A stretch of DNA of 64,000 bases from Dryococelus australis (taxonomy: Eukaryota; Arthropoda; Insecta; Phasmatodea; Phasmatidae), in contig CM056993.1 of assembly GCA_029891345.1 (NCBI GenBank), forward strand, positions 225,689,924 to 225,753,923, in the 5' to 3' direction. Position 1 is the stretch's first letter. Each line of letters begins with the position of its first letter. A program made the position numbers and the translations under genes. Positions 24,157 to 35,269 of this stretch are shown here, one piece after another. A model generated the notes under the pieces. That model made no database searches and was not told the DNA's origin. It saw only the letters and a program-made list of their open reading frames with translations.

Positions 24157-24408
24157 AATTTGTTTGACTATATACCAATTTTATAGTGGACAGTGTATCT
24201 AGATTGGGAAGTTCTGGAATTGAAACTTTGGTACTAAGTAAATTTTATTAGAGTCGTAGACAAGTCTACATGTCAAATATGTAATTTGTTTGACTATATG
24301 CCAATTTTATAGTGGACAGTGTATCTAGATTGAGAAGTTCTGGAATTGAAACTTTGGTACTAAGTAAATTTTATTACAGTCGTAGACAAGTTTACATGTC
24401 AAATATGT
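24157..24408. repeat. Tandem duplication of 126 bp, right arm only
   Basis: Two copies (24157-24282 and 24283-24408), each starting aatttgtttgactata and ending tcaaatatgt, differ at only a few bases. The left arm has one copy, so the duplication came after the arms formed. Confidence 0.92.
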
Positions 24409-24672
24409 AATTTTCTCTGTTATAAACATATTTAAAAAACAGATTGAAATTTCGAATATGTATGCATGTGTCGTGTCTTCCATTGCAATAGTTGAAACTT
24501 AGGTAAATGAAATGATATATCTTTGAAAGATGGTGATCATTCTATGTTTTAAAGAAATTTTTGCGAGTGGAAAGATCTCTTGTAAAGAAAATATACTCAG
24601 TTCCCTGGAAATACTTTAATAAGTTTGCTGGAAATAGAATGAAGTTGATTGAATTAAAATTAATTTCTTGGA

Positions 24673-24924
24673 TTAAGACATATAATTTGTTATAATTTTA
24701 TCTGGGGAATAAAATTTCGGACAATATTTAGCTTCAGGTATATTAATATTGATTGGCGGGACTTGTGAAATTTTATTTCGCTGGGAATACGTCGGGCTCT
24801 TTTGTGACCTTGGATCGACAGGGAGTGAGACTGAGCAATTCTCGAGATATCCAATAAACGTGTTCTGGGCTCTCAGTGAAGTGAAAAAGGGGAGGGGAGG
24901 TCCGGAGTCCGTGGACAGGTGCAT
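24673..24924 (-). other. Conserved 83-codon reading frame in the right arm
   Basis: Counterpart of 19163-19414. It also has a longer opposite-strand frame (24749-25054 plus) that covers the same block, so open frames on both strands probably reflect base composition rather than coding. Confidence 0.25.
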
Positions 24925-26913
24925 GTCGCTCTTGTCAGGGGGTGGAGGTGGAGGTGTAGGGAGGTCTGGAGCTGTTGACCTTGGGCAGGGCTATGCGGAA
25001 GTTTCTCGAGGGCTTCCGCCATTTAAGTACTTTGCCAATATTCACGCCGCATAGACGGAATACTGGATATCTCGACTTTACCGGGCTTCACAGTGTGGTA
25101 GGCGCGATTATTGTTTTATAATATACACGTTTTAATATAAAACTATTTCATTGGAAACTTTTTTTAATTAATTGGGAAAAAATTACAATTTTCGTGTGAT
25201 ATTGTGTTTATCGTGTAAACCCAGTTTCTGTGTTCGGTAGGCGAAACTAGGTATGATTTTCAACTCGTGTTTTTGTTAACAAGTGTACTCTATTTACCAC
25301 ACTTAATGGAAAAATTTTTTTTTAGTGGGTACGTTATTTTTTTAAATAATTAATTTTTATACATTCACGTACTTCTAGGATGAATAAAATCGTTAATGGT
25401 GGCTTGGTAGATTTTCTTTCAATCATAAATTTCTACTCAGTTGCCTTTAAGCCCCGGCCACACTGCAGGTACGTAAGCATATGAGGTGCACCACCTCATA
25501 TGATACACTTATTCATCGAGTGACCTCCGAGGTGGACGGATGTGTTGTTGGGGAGCTCGTGATACCATTTCATTGCGTGTATTTTTCTATTGTGTCCGTT
25601 AAAAATTCAACTAGTATTATACATACATTATATATAATATATTTGTATGTGCATCGTAAACATATTTTTTATCCATTTGTCACGTAAATCATATTCACAT
25701 CTCTTTCCGAGTAGCTATAACCTTAGTCGCTTGACAGCCTCCGAACGCACTCCATGTATATATTGTCAGGCTCCCAATGTAAGATCGACTCAGTGCCTCA
25801 CGGAGCTCGCAGCCGGACAGATGTGTTTTGGGAGCGGTGCAATTTTACTATGCGTGATAATCAATTAATTTATTTTTATGTGTGAATTGTGTTTATATAG
25901 TTCCTACTTGCCAGTCTCACAGGCAGGCAGACATGTAAGGTGAGGCGTCATATATATCTTGTTCTTTTAATTTATAGGGAAATTTTGTTGTAGATCATTA
26001 ATTACACACTCATGTAATTGTCATCATTTAGTGAGTCTGCACCCGTCGACACCAGATGTTATTCACGAAGTTAAAATTCTCTCTTGTGTATATTATATTT
26101 CTAAGTTCGAGACTCACATTACTTTCAATTCCATACTGGAGTAATTGCACTTAGTATCCACTTAGTCGTTTGAAATAAGCGATTCGATGTGTGGAATTTA
26201 TTCATAAGTACAACACTCTGAAATTCTCTAACGTTTAATTGCATTCGGAAACAATCGTCAATCGTGTGTCATTACTAACACGTAAATCGCATCTTTCAAA
26301 GTCGCCTATATCCCACCACCATCTGTGAGCTATATCCTCCCCAAATAAAAACATAAAATTTACACTTAGGCCACTCTTAGAAATCGTTTCAACACACTGA
26401 AATTCTTCATGTATTATATATATTCTTAAAAATCACCTATCTACCACCAAAATCCCTAAAAACATATCAAAATTAGAAAAAATAAGAAAAATTACCCTTA
26501 GTACACTCTTGCACTGAACAAAACACCTATATAACACATTGCAACCCACCACTATGGTCAGTCGCCTTTAGATAACCACAGCGTCAACATCGTACAGAGC
26601 TCCTGCTACCACTCCCAAAAAGAAGGAAAGAAAAAAGTACGAAGGCAAGAAAAAAAAAAGGAAAAATTTAACCATTTTAATAAATTTAACGCTTTCAATT
26701 TAATTAACCCCTTTTCATTAACCCTTTCAATCAGTTTAATTAACCCTTTGATATTTATTGGATATCAGATTAATTAGGTCAATCATAAATGCGGCATACC
26801 TTTGTATCTGAAACCATCACCCCCTACTTTTCACTAGTGTCCTCTCTTCTACATATGACCTTGCCTCAGGCGCGACCCACATGTGGGCTTTGTATTTTAA
26901 TATTAATTTATAC

Positions 26914-27260
26914 CGCTCACAAAAAGTTTAGCATTTATCAGAATCCAGTATGTTTTATTGAATAGAAGTAGTTTACATTTCATTTTGGACTCCTAATAGC
27001 AAATAACGTGGGAAAAAGATAATACACGTTTAAATCATCGCAGTATGAAAGAAACAAAACGTCTAAACTGTATAACAACGTAAACAATAGAATCCTATTA
27101 GTTTCAATATTAAACAACAGGTCTTCTCAAAATAATTGACAAACGTACACAACGTGAAGGATCTCTACGATTCCTAAGGCACGCTTGTATCCGACGAGGC
27201 ATAGCAAAAAAACAAGATCACTAAGCATTTTCTGAGGCAAACTGTCCCATTTCTATTTGT
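26914..27260 (-). mobile_element. Truncated Tc1/mariner-like element
   Basis: A transposase C-terminus (27125-27255) is followed, after about 200 bp, by a sequence ending ttttgtgagcggta on the minus strand, which looks like a Tc1-type terminal repeat (ctcacaaaaagtttagca on plus). The other end and most of the gene are absent. The extent is my estimate. Confidence 0.6.
27125..27255 (-). pseudogene. Tc1-like transposase, C-terminal scrap
   Basis: On the minus strand the sequence reads WDSLPQKMLSDLV and, after a frameshift, MPRRIQACLRNRRDPSRC. This pair is the common end of Tc1-family transposases in insects, which cut and paste the element. The DD(34)E catalytic core is not present in the window. 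Only about 40 codons survive. Confidence 0.8.
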
Positions 27261-28857
27261 GATTTTTTACGCACGGTTTGAAATCGCTCACTTGAGGCAG
27301 GACTACACATTATGTATGCACTTCATTTACATGCTAAAAAAATTATTCGAAAATTTACCATACCAGTACATTCATATATATGCAGCTTGATGTGTGTTAT
27401 TATTACCATACATTGTATAGGTTAAAATCTTCCATTACAGTTTAGGAAGTTTACCAGAAAATATTTTACAGTGTCGGCTGAATAAGCCGGCCCATTCAAT
27501 CGACGGATCCCAGTTGGGGATTATGCTAAACTTGTTGTGAGCAGTGTAGATGTATACGCACACACGCAGTGGTGCTAAAAACAATTTTAAAGTGAGTCTG
27601 GAGGAAGACAGAGGTGAGACACGAGTCAAATAATCTGCACACTACATTTTCAATAGCTGTTGGGAATTCGCGGGGGAAGTGAATTGGTAGGGAATATTTC
27701 GTTAAAGATTCGCTGACTTTCATTAAATTTTTTTTAATGCGAAAATTAATATTCGATGTTAACATACAACCCCTAATTTTGGTGCATGTTATCACGCGCT
27801 ATCTGTTGTTAGTCTGTGAATTTGAATGCTACTTCGTTGGGTGGAATGAAAACAAAATTATTTATATTTCTAACCATTCTTAATTTATTTTGAGTATTTT
27901 AATTTTCTTCTCAGCATTTTGTTAAAATTTTAAAGCGAAAGAATGATTCATTAATTTCAAAGTTGGCAATCAAAGCTAGGCTAGTTATTTATGTTTCAAA
28001 TACAAAGATAAGGCTATCCTGTTTACATTCTGAAAGCGCAAACTCCAATTAACTGGTTAGAAAGAAGCAAATACCATACTGAGAAACGGCAGTTTCGCTG
28101 GCATTAAAATCGACGGTGCTGCACAATATTTATTAAAGTAGTAAAATAATCTGTTGGAGAGGGGAAGGTGTGAGAACTAAATTATATGTTGAACCCCACC
28201 TCCAAATAAAATGTTTGTTATAATACTTTTGGAGGGGGGTGGGGGCGTGTTACAATCTATTACTATACCCTTTCTCCCCTCCTGCGGTTCCTGCACAACT
28301 GCACACACACAACATATGAACTTCTGTCCTATATCCCAGTCCTACTTTCCCTGCGGGCTGATTACCATCAACTCCTACCGAATAATGCGATATGCGTCGA
28401 GTGCTAGCGAAATATGTGCCGCAAGTAGCGCGTACAAACTGTCTGTAGCGCGAGTTTCGTTATGTGACTTTGCAGCTTCTGCCATAACGAAGATCCACAA
28501 CATCTAAGTGTAGGGAGCCTAGGGATCACAATATTGATAGAGTTATAAAGTGTTAAAATGAGAACTGCCCGGAATAGTTAATAATTTATTGTTCCGGTTT
28601 GAAGAATTTCGGTGACTTTTATGCGTAAACATTATTTTGCGTGAATATTGACGGCGTGATTTATGTGAAATGTAAAATAATTTCGCTGTGTAGTAGTGGC
28701 GACCCTGATGAATTCAAAGCAATGAGATAATATCTATGTAACACCACCCTCTTTTTCCTTTCCTGTTCCCCTACACCCCCTCCCCAATGATATGGTTAGT
28801 AGTAAACCATATCATTGAGAACATTAGACTGATTAAATTACACGTTTATGCTCCGAA
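27261..28857. other. Unassigned sequence
   Basis: No gene is supported. Frames at 27435-27795 (minus) and 28211-28507 (plus) show no family resemblance. G-rich runs (ggaggggggtggggg) occur near 28231. Confidence 0.45.
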
Positions 28858-28945
28858 CCCGACCTCCTAATATAGTGGATTGGACACTGGCTTATAGTAC
28901 GAGGTTATCTGCGTTCAAGTCCCGGGTAAGGCATGTGTGCATTTG
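28858..28945 (+). mobile_element. tRNA-derived SINE head, family C, copy 1
   Basis: Tatagtggattgg near 28871-28883 fits an A box, and gcgttcaagtccc at 28911-28923 fits a B box, with ccgggtaaggcatgtgtg after it. A related head with the same flanking words (gacctcc before, taaggcataggtg after) lies at 36530. No acceptor stem forms, so it is a SINE relic, not a tRNA gene. Confidence 0.6.
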
Positions 28946-29100
28946 TAATTGTCTCACTACTGTTAGATAAGTTTGTGGTTTCATTTCTAAAGTTGTTGCT
29001 TTCAAAGGGAAATCAAGTCATTCCTACCAACCAAGCGTTAAAAAAATTATTTAAAAATAATTGCACCCATGTTGAGGAAAGTATGCTCATTTGTTATATC

Positions 29101-29262
29101 GGTAACTGCTTGTTATTAGGGAGGGAGTTATGTCAGTAACTGCTTGTTATTAGGGATGGAGTTATATCAGTAACTGCTTGTTATTAGGGAGGGAGTTATA
29201 TCAGTAACTGCTTGTTATTAGGGAGGAAGTTATACCAGTAACTGCTTGTTATTAGGGAGGGA
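29101..29262. repeat. Minisatellite, about five units of 34 bp
   Basis: Units start at 29101, 29135, 29169, 29203 and 29237 with the core gtaactgcttgttattagggaggga. The last is partial. Units are nearly identical, suggesting recent expansion. Confidence 0.95.
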
Positions 29263-30146
29263 AGTGTAAAAACAGGTGGAACGTTTCGTGACTTTGGAAT
29301 ATTTGCTACTGCCTGTTAAAAAAACTAAAAAAGTTTAGCTTCAAGACAATTTAGTTTGTAGAGTTAACTACAATTTTTTTCGTTTGTTTTTACAATGACG
29401 CGTTTTTGGAGGGTATATCTCTTTTTTCTATTTTGAAAGAACTTCAACTGAGCTCAACTTTTATCCGAGTTTAAAAGTTTTCAGGGCTCCGCTAAACTGT
29501 TTGTTAGAGAAGAATTAAGAGGACGCCTTGTTGGCGAGTTTGTTGTGAGCAATAAGTTGGCATCTCGGGGACATGCTTTCTCTGTCCTGCCCTGCAACTC
29601 ATGCGTATTAGAGTTTCTGAAATTCAGGGAAGATGGAGTTTAAGAAAGTTACCCATGTGAGTCAGTGGTGCTGTGTTTTACCCTGGACACAGAGTCCAGA
29701 AGAGCAGCCGCCATTTTTAGTTTAGGTCTCACTTGACAAGAATGTGATGTGCTCCGACTTGTGGCGACGGTATACGGCTATGGCGACGAATAAACTGCTC
29801 CTTGTTATTTGTGTTTGTTACATACAGTACACATGGTGCAGCACTATACCTGCCACTTTGAAATGTGTATTATCCGGCAAGTTTTCAAGGAAGTTACGTA
29901 TAAACTGTTTAGGTAGGGTACCGTGTCATCATTCTATTAATCAGTATTAATTTACTAAAAGTGACGAGTGAATACATATTATTTGTGCTGCAATTATGCG
30001 CAGGAATAAATAACGTACGCTCTGAGCGATTGTTTGAAACAGCCTGTGTGGAGTGTTGTCAATTAATGTCGGACACATACACATACACTTACGCACACTC
30101 ACCTACACACACATATACACACAACAGGCCCCTATTCAGTATAGGG
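29263..30146. other. Unassigned sequence
   Basis: No recognised gene. The frame at 29744-29950 starts with a hydrophobic stretch that could mimic a signal peptide, but there is no further support. A CA-rich run (acacatacacatacac) lies near 30070-30125. Confidence 0.4.
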
Positions 30147-30392
30147 GGCCACGGTGGCTGAGCGATTAGCACGCTCGCCTCCCACCAAGGCGAACCGGGT
30201 TCAATCCCCGGCCGGGTCACCGGACTTTCGCAAATGGGAATCGTGCCATACGATGCCGTTGGTTGGCGGGTCTTCTCGGGGATCTCCCATTTCCCCCGCC
30301 CCTTCATTCAGGTGCCGCTTCATTGTCACTTCAATCACCCTTATCGGCTCTCAAGACATCGCTGTTAAGAGCCACCCAAATCTCTTCACATC
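30147..30392 (+). mobile_element. tRNA-derived SINE, family A, full-length copy
   Basis: It starts ggccacggtggctgagcg with an A box at 30155-30166 and has a strong B box gggttcaatcc at 30197-30207. The body continues with tgggaatcgtgccatacgatg and ends near the phrase acccaaatctcttcac. A second, more diverged copy lies on the minus strand at 43355-43579 and matches over the same span, which defines the unit as about 245 bp. The 148-codon frame over it (30154-30600) is not a gene. Transcription would be by RNA polymerase III. Confidence 0.85.
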
Positions 30393-31499
30393 ATTTGTAT
30401 TCATTACAGTTTCGAGGAGCGCCTACTTCCTGCAGGAAATGCGAGGTAGTGCAGACCTGAGCAATGGAACAGACGTACTGCATGGCAGTCAACATATCTT
30501 TAATAAAATGGCGATACAGTACTTAGAACGAGACGTCTTCAAACCAAAATTTCATTCAAAACTGGCCGAATTAAACATTTTAAATTACTATGTATATTGA
30601 GTGCATGTCCTATATGAACACGTATGCACGAAACTGCACTATATAAGAAACGAAGCTTGTATAGGTACACTGGGAAAATTGGCTCTGTCAACCTCTTTTC
30701 GTACTAAGGTAGTAATATTTCACCACGAAAACTAGAAATAAATAAAAAACATCATCCATTTTAGAAATTAGTAACGCATGTATTTAAAACAATACAAATC
30801 AGTACTCCTGTAACAATGCTTCCATGCCACGTTCCGCGGAGTTCAGTGTTACGTCCTGCGCATGCAGAGATGAGTTGAAATGCCTACTTCAGTTCCAGTC
30901 ACGATAGTCAATCAACCATAAGTAGAACGCAGGATTCACCAACTAGGGCGTTTCTTTGCGACCATCAACAGACTGTACAAAACCGCGACGCGTACGTCGT
31001 GTTCTTTCATCCCGCGTGGCTGCGAGACTTGAGCAGATTGCAAAATGCGTGTGATTACAAGCGTTTCTCTTCATCTTCTCAGCCATATTAATGTAGCAAG
31101 ACGATTAAAGCGGTATTCATTATCGTCGCAGAGCTCTCTTCATGTTTCAGCCTGTGTCGAAGGAAAGGCGATTCCTTTTGAGTGAAGCAGATTACCAGAT
31201 TAATTCAGGCAAACACAGTAATCCAGTGTATAGTCATGTCCTTCGCAGTGAAATAAAAGCAGTAGGCCTACGTGAAACACTGATTCACTTATTTAAGCGG
31301 CATTTTGGAGATATGCGTAGTTATAGGTTAATAAACTGTATTTTGTAAGTTATAAACAAGGTATTGCCTATACAACTAATTATTCTTATTTACTTTACAT
31401 ATGTTTACAAGTTATTTTAATAGGTGAACCAAACACTAAGATAAAAGTAACATGTGTGTTTAAAATGTCTAAACAGAAGACGTTCCACAAGATTTAATA
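30393..31499. other. Unassigned sequence
   Basis: No gene or repeat unit recognised. The frame 31142-31348 has no domain that I know. Confidence 0.45.
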
Positions 31500-31569
31500 G
31501 TGATCGGACAAGTAGTTTCTCAGATATAATGTAAGCTTACAAAAATACTGTTTTGGCTGTAGTAGCTTT

Positions 31570-31978
31570 CAAATTTCGGAAACTACAAGGCCGATTCTTA
31601 TAATTATTTCACCGTTAGAAAGCTGCATTCATCCAGATGGGCATAGACTATGTTGAATTATAAAAAAATCCTTGGAAAATTTGAGAAATATGTAAACCAA
31701 TTCGGAGAAAAATGAGCTTCTTGGCTGCTTTTCTAAGCATGCTTTACCAAAACTACAGAGCCGACTGTTAGGAAGTCCAGACGGACATTGGTTATGTTTA
31801 ATTTTAAAAAATTCCTTGAGAAATTTAAAAAATTTTTACCGAGTCGGAGCAAAATTAGCTACTTGGTAACTTTTTAAGTATACGAAAACAAACTACAGGA
31901 CAGATTTTTATAATTGTTTCACTGTTAGGGAGATACATTCTTCCAGCCGGACATTGGTTATGTTTAATTTTAAAAAAT
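31570..31978. repeat. Three diverged direct copies of a 100-170-bp unit
   Basis: The phrase aaactacaRgRccgattSttataattRtttcaccgttag, followed by cattSttccaga and ggacattggttatgtttaattttaaaaaa, begins near 31578, 31748 and 31889. The last copy runs directly into the 10-bp satellite. It looks like the body of an interspersed repeat whose tail is the satellite. Confidence 0.7.
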
Positions 31979-32258
31979 GTCACGGGTAGTCACGGGTAAC
32001 TGCAGGTAGTCACGGGTAGTCGAGGATAGTCACAGGTAGTCACGGGTAGTCGAATATAGTCACAGGTAATCACGGGTAGTCGAGGCTAGTCATAGGTATT
32101 CATGGTTGGTCGTAGGTAGTCGCAGATAATCGAAGGTCGACGCAAGTTGTCACAGGTAGGCACGGATAGTCGCAGGTAGTCACGGGTAGATGCGTGTAGT
32201 CGTGGGTAGTTACAGGTAGTCATGGGTAGTCACAGGTAGTCACGATTTGTCGCATATA
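31979..32258. repeat. Satellite with an exact 10-bp period (28 units)
   Basis: The consensus is gtcacgggta. Units vary at positions 3-8 but keep a strict 10-bp register for 280 bp without indels. The register equals about one helical turn, so the same bases fall on one face of the DNA. Confidence 0.95.
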
Positions 32259-32439
32259 TTTGATTGTATTTCAACAACTGTAGCTGTGCTAGGGGCGAAA
32301 CACTCAATAGGTTAAAAAAAAAAAACTTCAATGCACATGGCCGCCGACACAGCCACAGATCGAAAACCAATTGAACCTGGCTGGGACAAGCATGCACACT
32401 TGAGACATTAAGCATATGTAATCAAATGCTGAACCCTGT
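32259..32439. other. Spacer between satellite and polB relic
   Basis: Contains an A10 run (plus) near 32315. No gene is recognised, although the polymerase C-terminus may reach slightly into it. Confidence 0.4.
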
Positions 32440-33626
32440 TTGGTTTCCACAAAGTTTAGGGCATAGACCTACAAAGTGTTTGATTATGCAACCGGCACAT
32501 TCATACTTTATTACCTCTGTAATGCCTTTGTTCACCAATGGGAATTTTTGTGGATTATCTATCGCCTAGTTAGAGGTGTCAAAATGTGTAGCCAAATTGG
32601 GGGAAATACTTTCATAGAAATAATGGCAGTATATTTCACAGACCACGGAATCCTTATCGCAGTAGAGCAGATGCAAGGTAAGCTGAGGAAATTTCTGCTG
32701 CATGTAATAACAGTAGGAAACATACGAAAATAATTTGGATAAATATAAAACGGCAACTCCAGTGTACAATCACTTGTTGAAAACAACAGAGACGTTTTAC
32801 ATTTCTATCAGGACTAAATTCTCATCGATGATTGGACTTGTCTTGAAAGTAGGTCGACGAATTAATTCTACAACCCCTGTATTGTATACGATACGATACG
32901 ACTCTGATGTATGTATACGACTATGCGATACGACTCTGATGTCCCGTTCCAAGCGAACATTTTGTAATGTTTTACCATAGACCGGATTATTAATTAGTTT
33001 AAAAAAAACTATTTTTCTAATACATTCACTGCCTGGGCACATTTCCCGATATTGAATATTAAGTACGGAGCCATCCACATCTTCTGCCCAAAGCACAGTA
33101 TGCAATGAACACCAACTATGTTGGTTCCATACTTCAAGTAGTGCTTCAATGATTACCTGTGTACAATGTATTTCTTCAATGGTTCGAGTGCCCAAATTAA
33201 TTTCTCAATTTCGTCGTTCGGAGGTATGCCAGATACTGGGGCAAGAGGCAGATCAGATAGTGCTTCATGAAATTAATTCGGAAAAGACAAATATACTTCC
33301 ATGAAAAAGCACGTATCTCTCCTTCAATGTCCGTATTGGCTAATTCCCACGTCAAAAATAAGTCTGTCTCAACCCACTCAAAATCGCCAATATGTAGCTT
33401 CCATTTCATGGCGTGACTGTACAGGCCATTAACATCGAAATATCGAAAATACTCGTCTGCCACACTGTAATCGTACTTATCTCCCATATAAATACTGTAA
33501 ACTTTCGCATGCCTTTTGGAAACCTGTATGTTACTACCCCTAACCTTGCATTCCACAAGAAAGTACTTATCTACAAATGTGATCAACTCCAGCCACACAC
33601 CAGATTTTAGCAAAGGAGCATCCCAT

Positions 33627-33661
33627 GAGAGAGAGAGAGAGAGAGGGGGGGGGGGGGGGGG
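33627..33661. repeat. (GA)n(G)n tract inside polB
   Basis: The tract sits between the codons for TAP and SWDA on the minus strand, where the family has a continuous TAPG-SWDAL type stretch. It has therefore expanded within coding sequence and adds a Pro/Leu/Ser run. Confidence 0.9.
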
Positions 33662-34977
33662 TGCTGTGACGTACATTGCGGGGGCAAGACCGTATCCTGA
33701 GACAAACATACTGTTCTGAAATTCGCATAAATCCTGGCCAACAAACTCATGTCGCATGTCAACACGTAAATAATGAATTGCGTACTCAAAGTAAATTTTG
33801 ACATCGGAACACATTCAAAGTGGATTGAGCATGAGCGTAACCTGAATCGCTAATGTCCTCACCTTTCGTTACATAATGAAATGCGTCCTTGGGCGGGAGT
33901 GAGATACAGTTCAGAATGTCCATTGACATAACAAAATCAGAAGGAATTCCTCCCTTTATTTGTTCAAAATACAACGGTGTATTATCTGGAAACTGTGAGT
34001 GGGTGATTCTCAACTGGACAAAAGACAAATTTCCTGCCAATGTCTCCAGTGGTGAGTTCATCAAATTAAATGAATCAATTAAACATAACTGAACGAACTG
34101 TGTACCTCCCTGCAGGTCTCCCCCATGGGGAATGTGTTTGGTAATACATTTGTAATTTTCCAAGGTCGTTCCAATAACTTTATCACAACAGGATTTTCGA
34201 TTAATACGCTTCTGTCGGGCTGCATGATATGTCTCGGAGTCAAAGGTTTCATAAGAAAGCGACCATAATAACATTACGGATAATGAAATACAGCCACAAC
34301 TTGGTTCTTTTTCAGTCTGAAATACAAATTGCAAGTATCATGTGCACAGCCTGTGACTGCACCCATCTAGTGGTAATGGCCAGCCACAAAAACTTTGCCG
34401 AGCAGCTTATTGTCAATATGACATCTTATTTGAGCCATAAGCCTAGCTCTCTCAGCTATTGCCAATGACTTCATTGGAACAGTTACGCTGTGTGTGTCTG
34501 TAACCCACTATGTCAGTTACACCCATTTATCAACAATCCTGTACATACAATATTCACCCAAAAATTTGTGGTACTGTAATAAGGAGGAATCATAAGCACG
34601 CACGAGCAAAATGCTACAAGCATATGGAACAAGTTTGTTTATTGTTGTAGTGCTACTACTGTCACTATGTGGTTAGCAAGTGGACTTTTTTTTCAGATAA
34701 GCCTCAGTATCACAGTACGCGATAAAACTCATTATTTGCTGTTTATGAAAATTAGTGAAGTAAATAAACTAATTATCCTCAGTTGGGAAAGTACACTGAA
34801 CAGCATCTTGTTGAAGGGCATAACTCAATTTGTTTTGCGAGTTTCTCCTCACTTGAGAAATACTGAGAACAGCGGTCGCTAACAAAAATATTCCTGTTTC
34901 CCTTAGTCAAGTGACTGTGAAGCAACCATGATAAATAGTCAATCATTACTAAATGCAAGTCGGTGGTACTGCCACTT

Positions 34978-35269
34978 GCACGAATGGCCAACATGTTTAC
35001 ATGCCGCTCATGATGCACAATGGTCAACATGTTTACATGCCACTCATGATGCACGAATGGCCAACATGTTTACATGCCGTTCATGATGCACAATGGCCAA
35101 CATGTTTACATGCCGCTCATGATGCACGAATGACCAACATGTTTACATGCCGCTCAAGATGCACGAATGCCAACATGTTTACATGCCGCTCATGATGCAC
35201 GAATGGCCAACATGTTGACATGCCGCTCGTGATGCACAATGGCCAACATGTTTACATGCCGCTCATGAT
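34978..35269. repeat. Minisatellite inside polB: eight units of 36 or 37 bp
   Basis: Units start at 34978, 35015, 35051, 35088, 35124, 35161, 35197 and 35234, each gcac(g)aatggccaacatg followed by tttacatgccgctcatgat. Lengths go 37, 36, 37, 36, 37, 36, 37, 36. On the minus strand one unit encodes HHERHVNMLAI, which also starts the genuine downstream coding segment (HVNMLAIRASGSTTDLH), so the repeat grew from polB coding sequence. Confidence 0.95.

Larger units (their letters stand above)
17240..26839. mobile_element. 9.6-kb foldback structure: two 3.4-kb inverted arms around a 2.8-kb spacer
   Basis: The plus strand from 17240 reads the same as the minus strand from 26839 inward, over almost the full arms. 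Shared outer phrase: tagggggtgatggtttcag. Shared inner phrase: gttagttgtcgttctgac near 20490 and its complement near 23490. The spacer is not palindromic. It could be a foldback-type DNA transposon with giant terminal inverted repeats, or an old inverted genomic duplication. A zinc-finger ORF begins inside the inner edge of the right arm. No target duplication is obvious at the outer ends. The arms have diverged unevenly. Confidence 0.85.
23378..26839 (-). repeat. Right arm of the large inverted repeat
   Basis: About 3462 bp, the reverse complement of the left arm. It is longer by about 108 bp, mostly because of a 126-bp tandem duplication at 24157-24408 that the left arm lacks. Confidence 0.88.

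Noticed and set aside
29744..29950. Possible secreted peptide
   Set aside because: A hydrophobic stretch alone, no conserved cysteines or cleavage context, and no neighbouring exon seen.
30147..30222. Possible functional tRNA gene
   Set aside because: Good A and B boxes but no acceptor-stem pairing, and the sequence continues into a body shared with another copy, so it is a SINE head.
33516..33719. Plus-strand frame with Arg/Glu and Gly run
   Set aside because: It is the opposite strand of polB and its GA/G tract.
34978..35269. CRISPR-like array
   Set aside because: Units are head-to-tail without unique spacers, and the context is eukaryotic.
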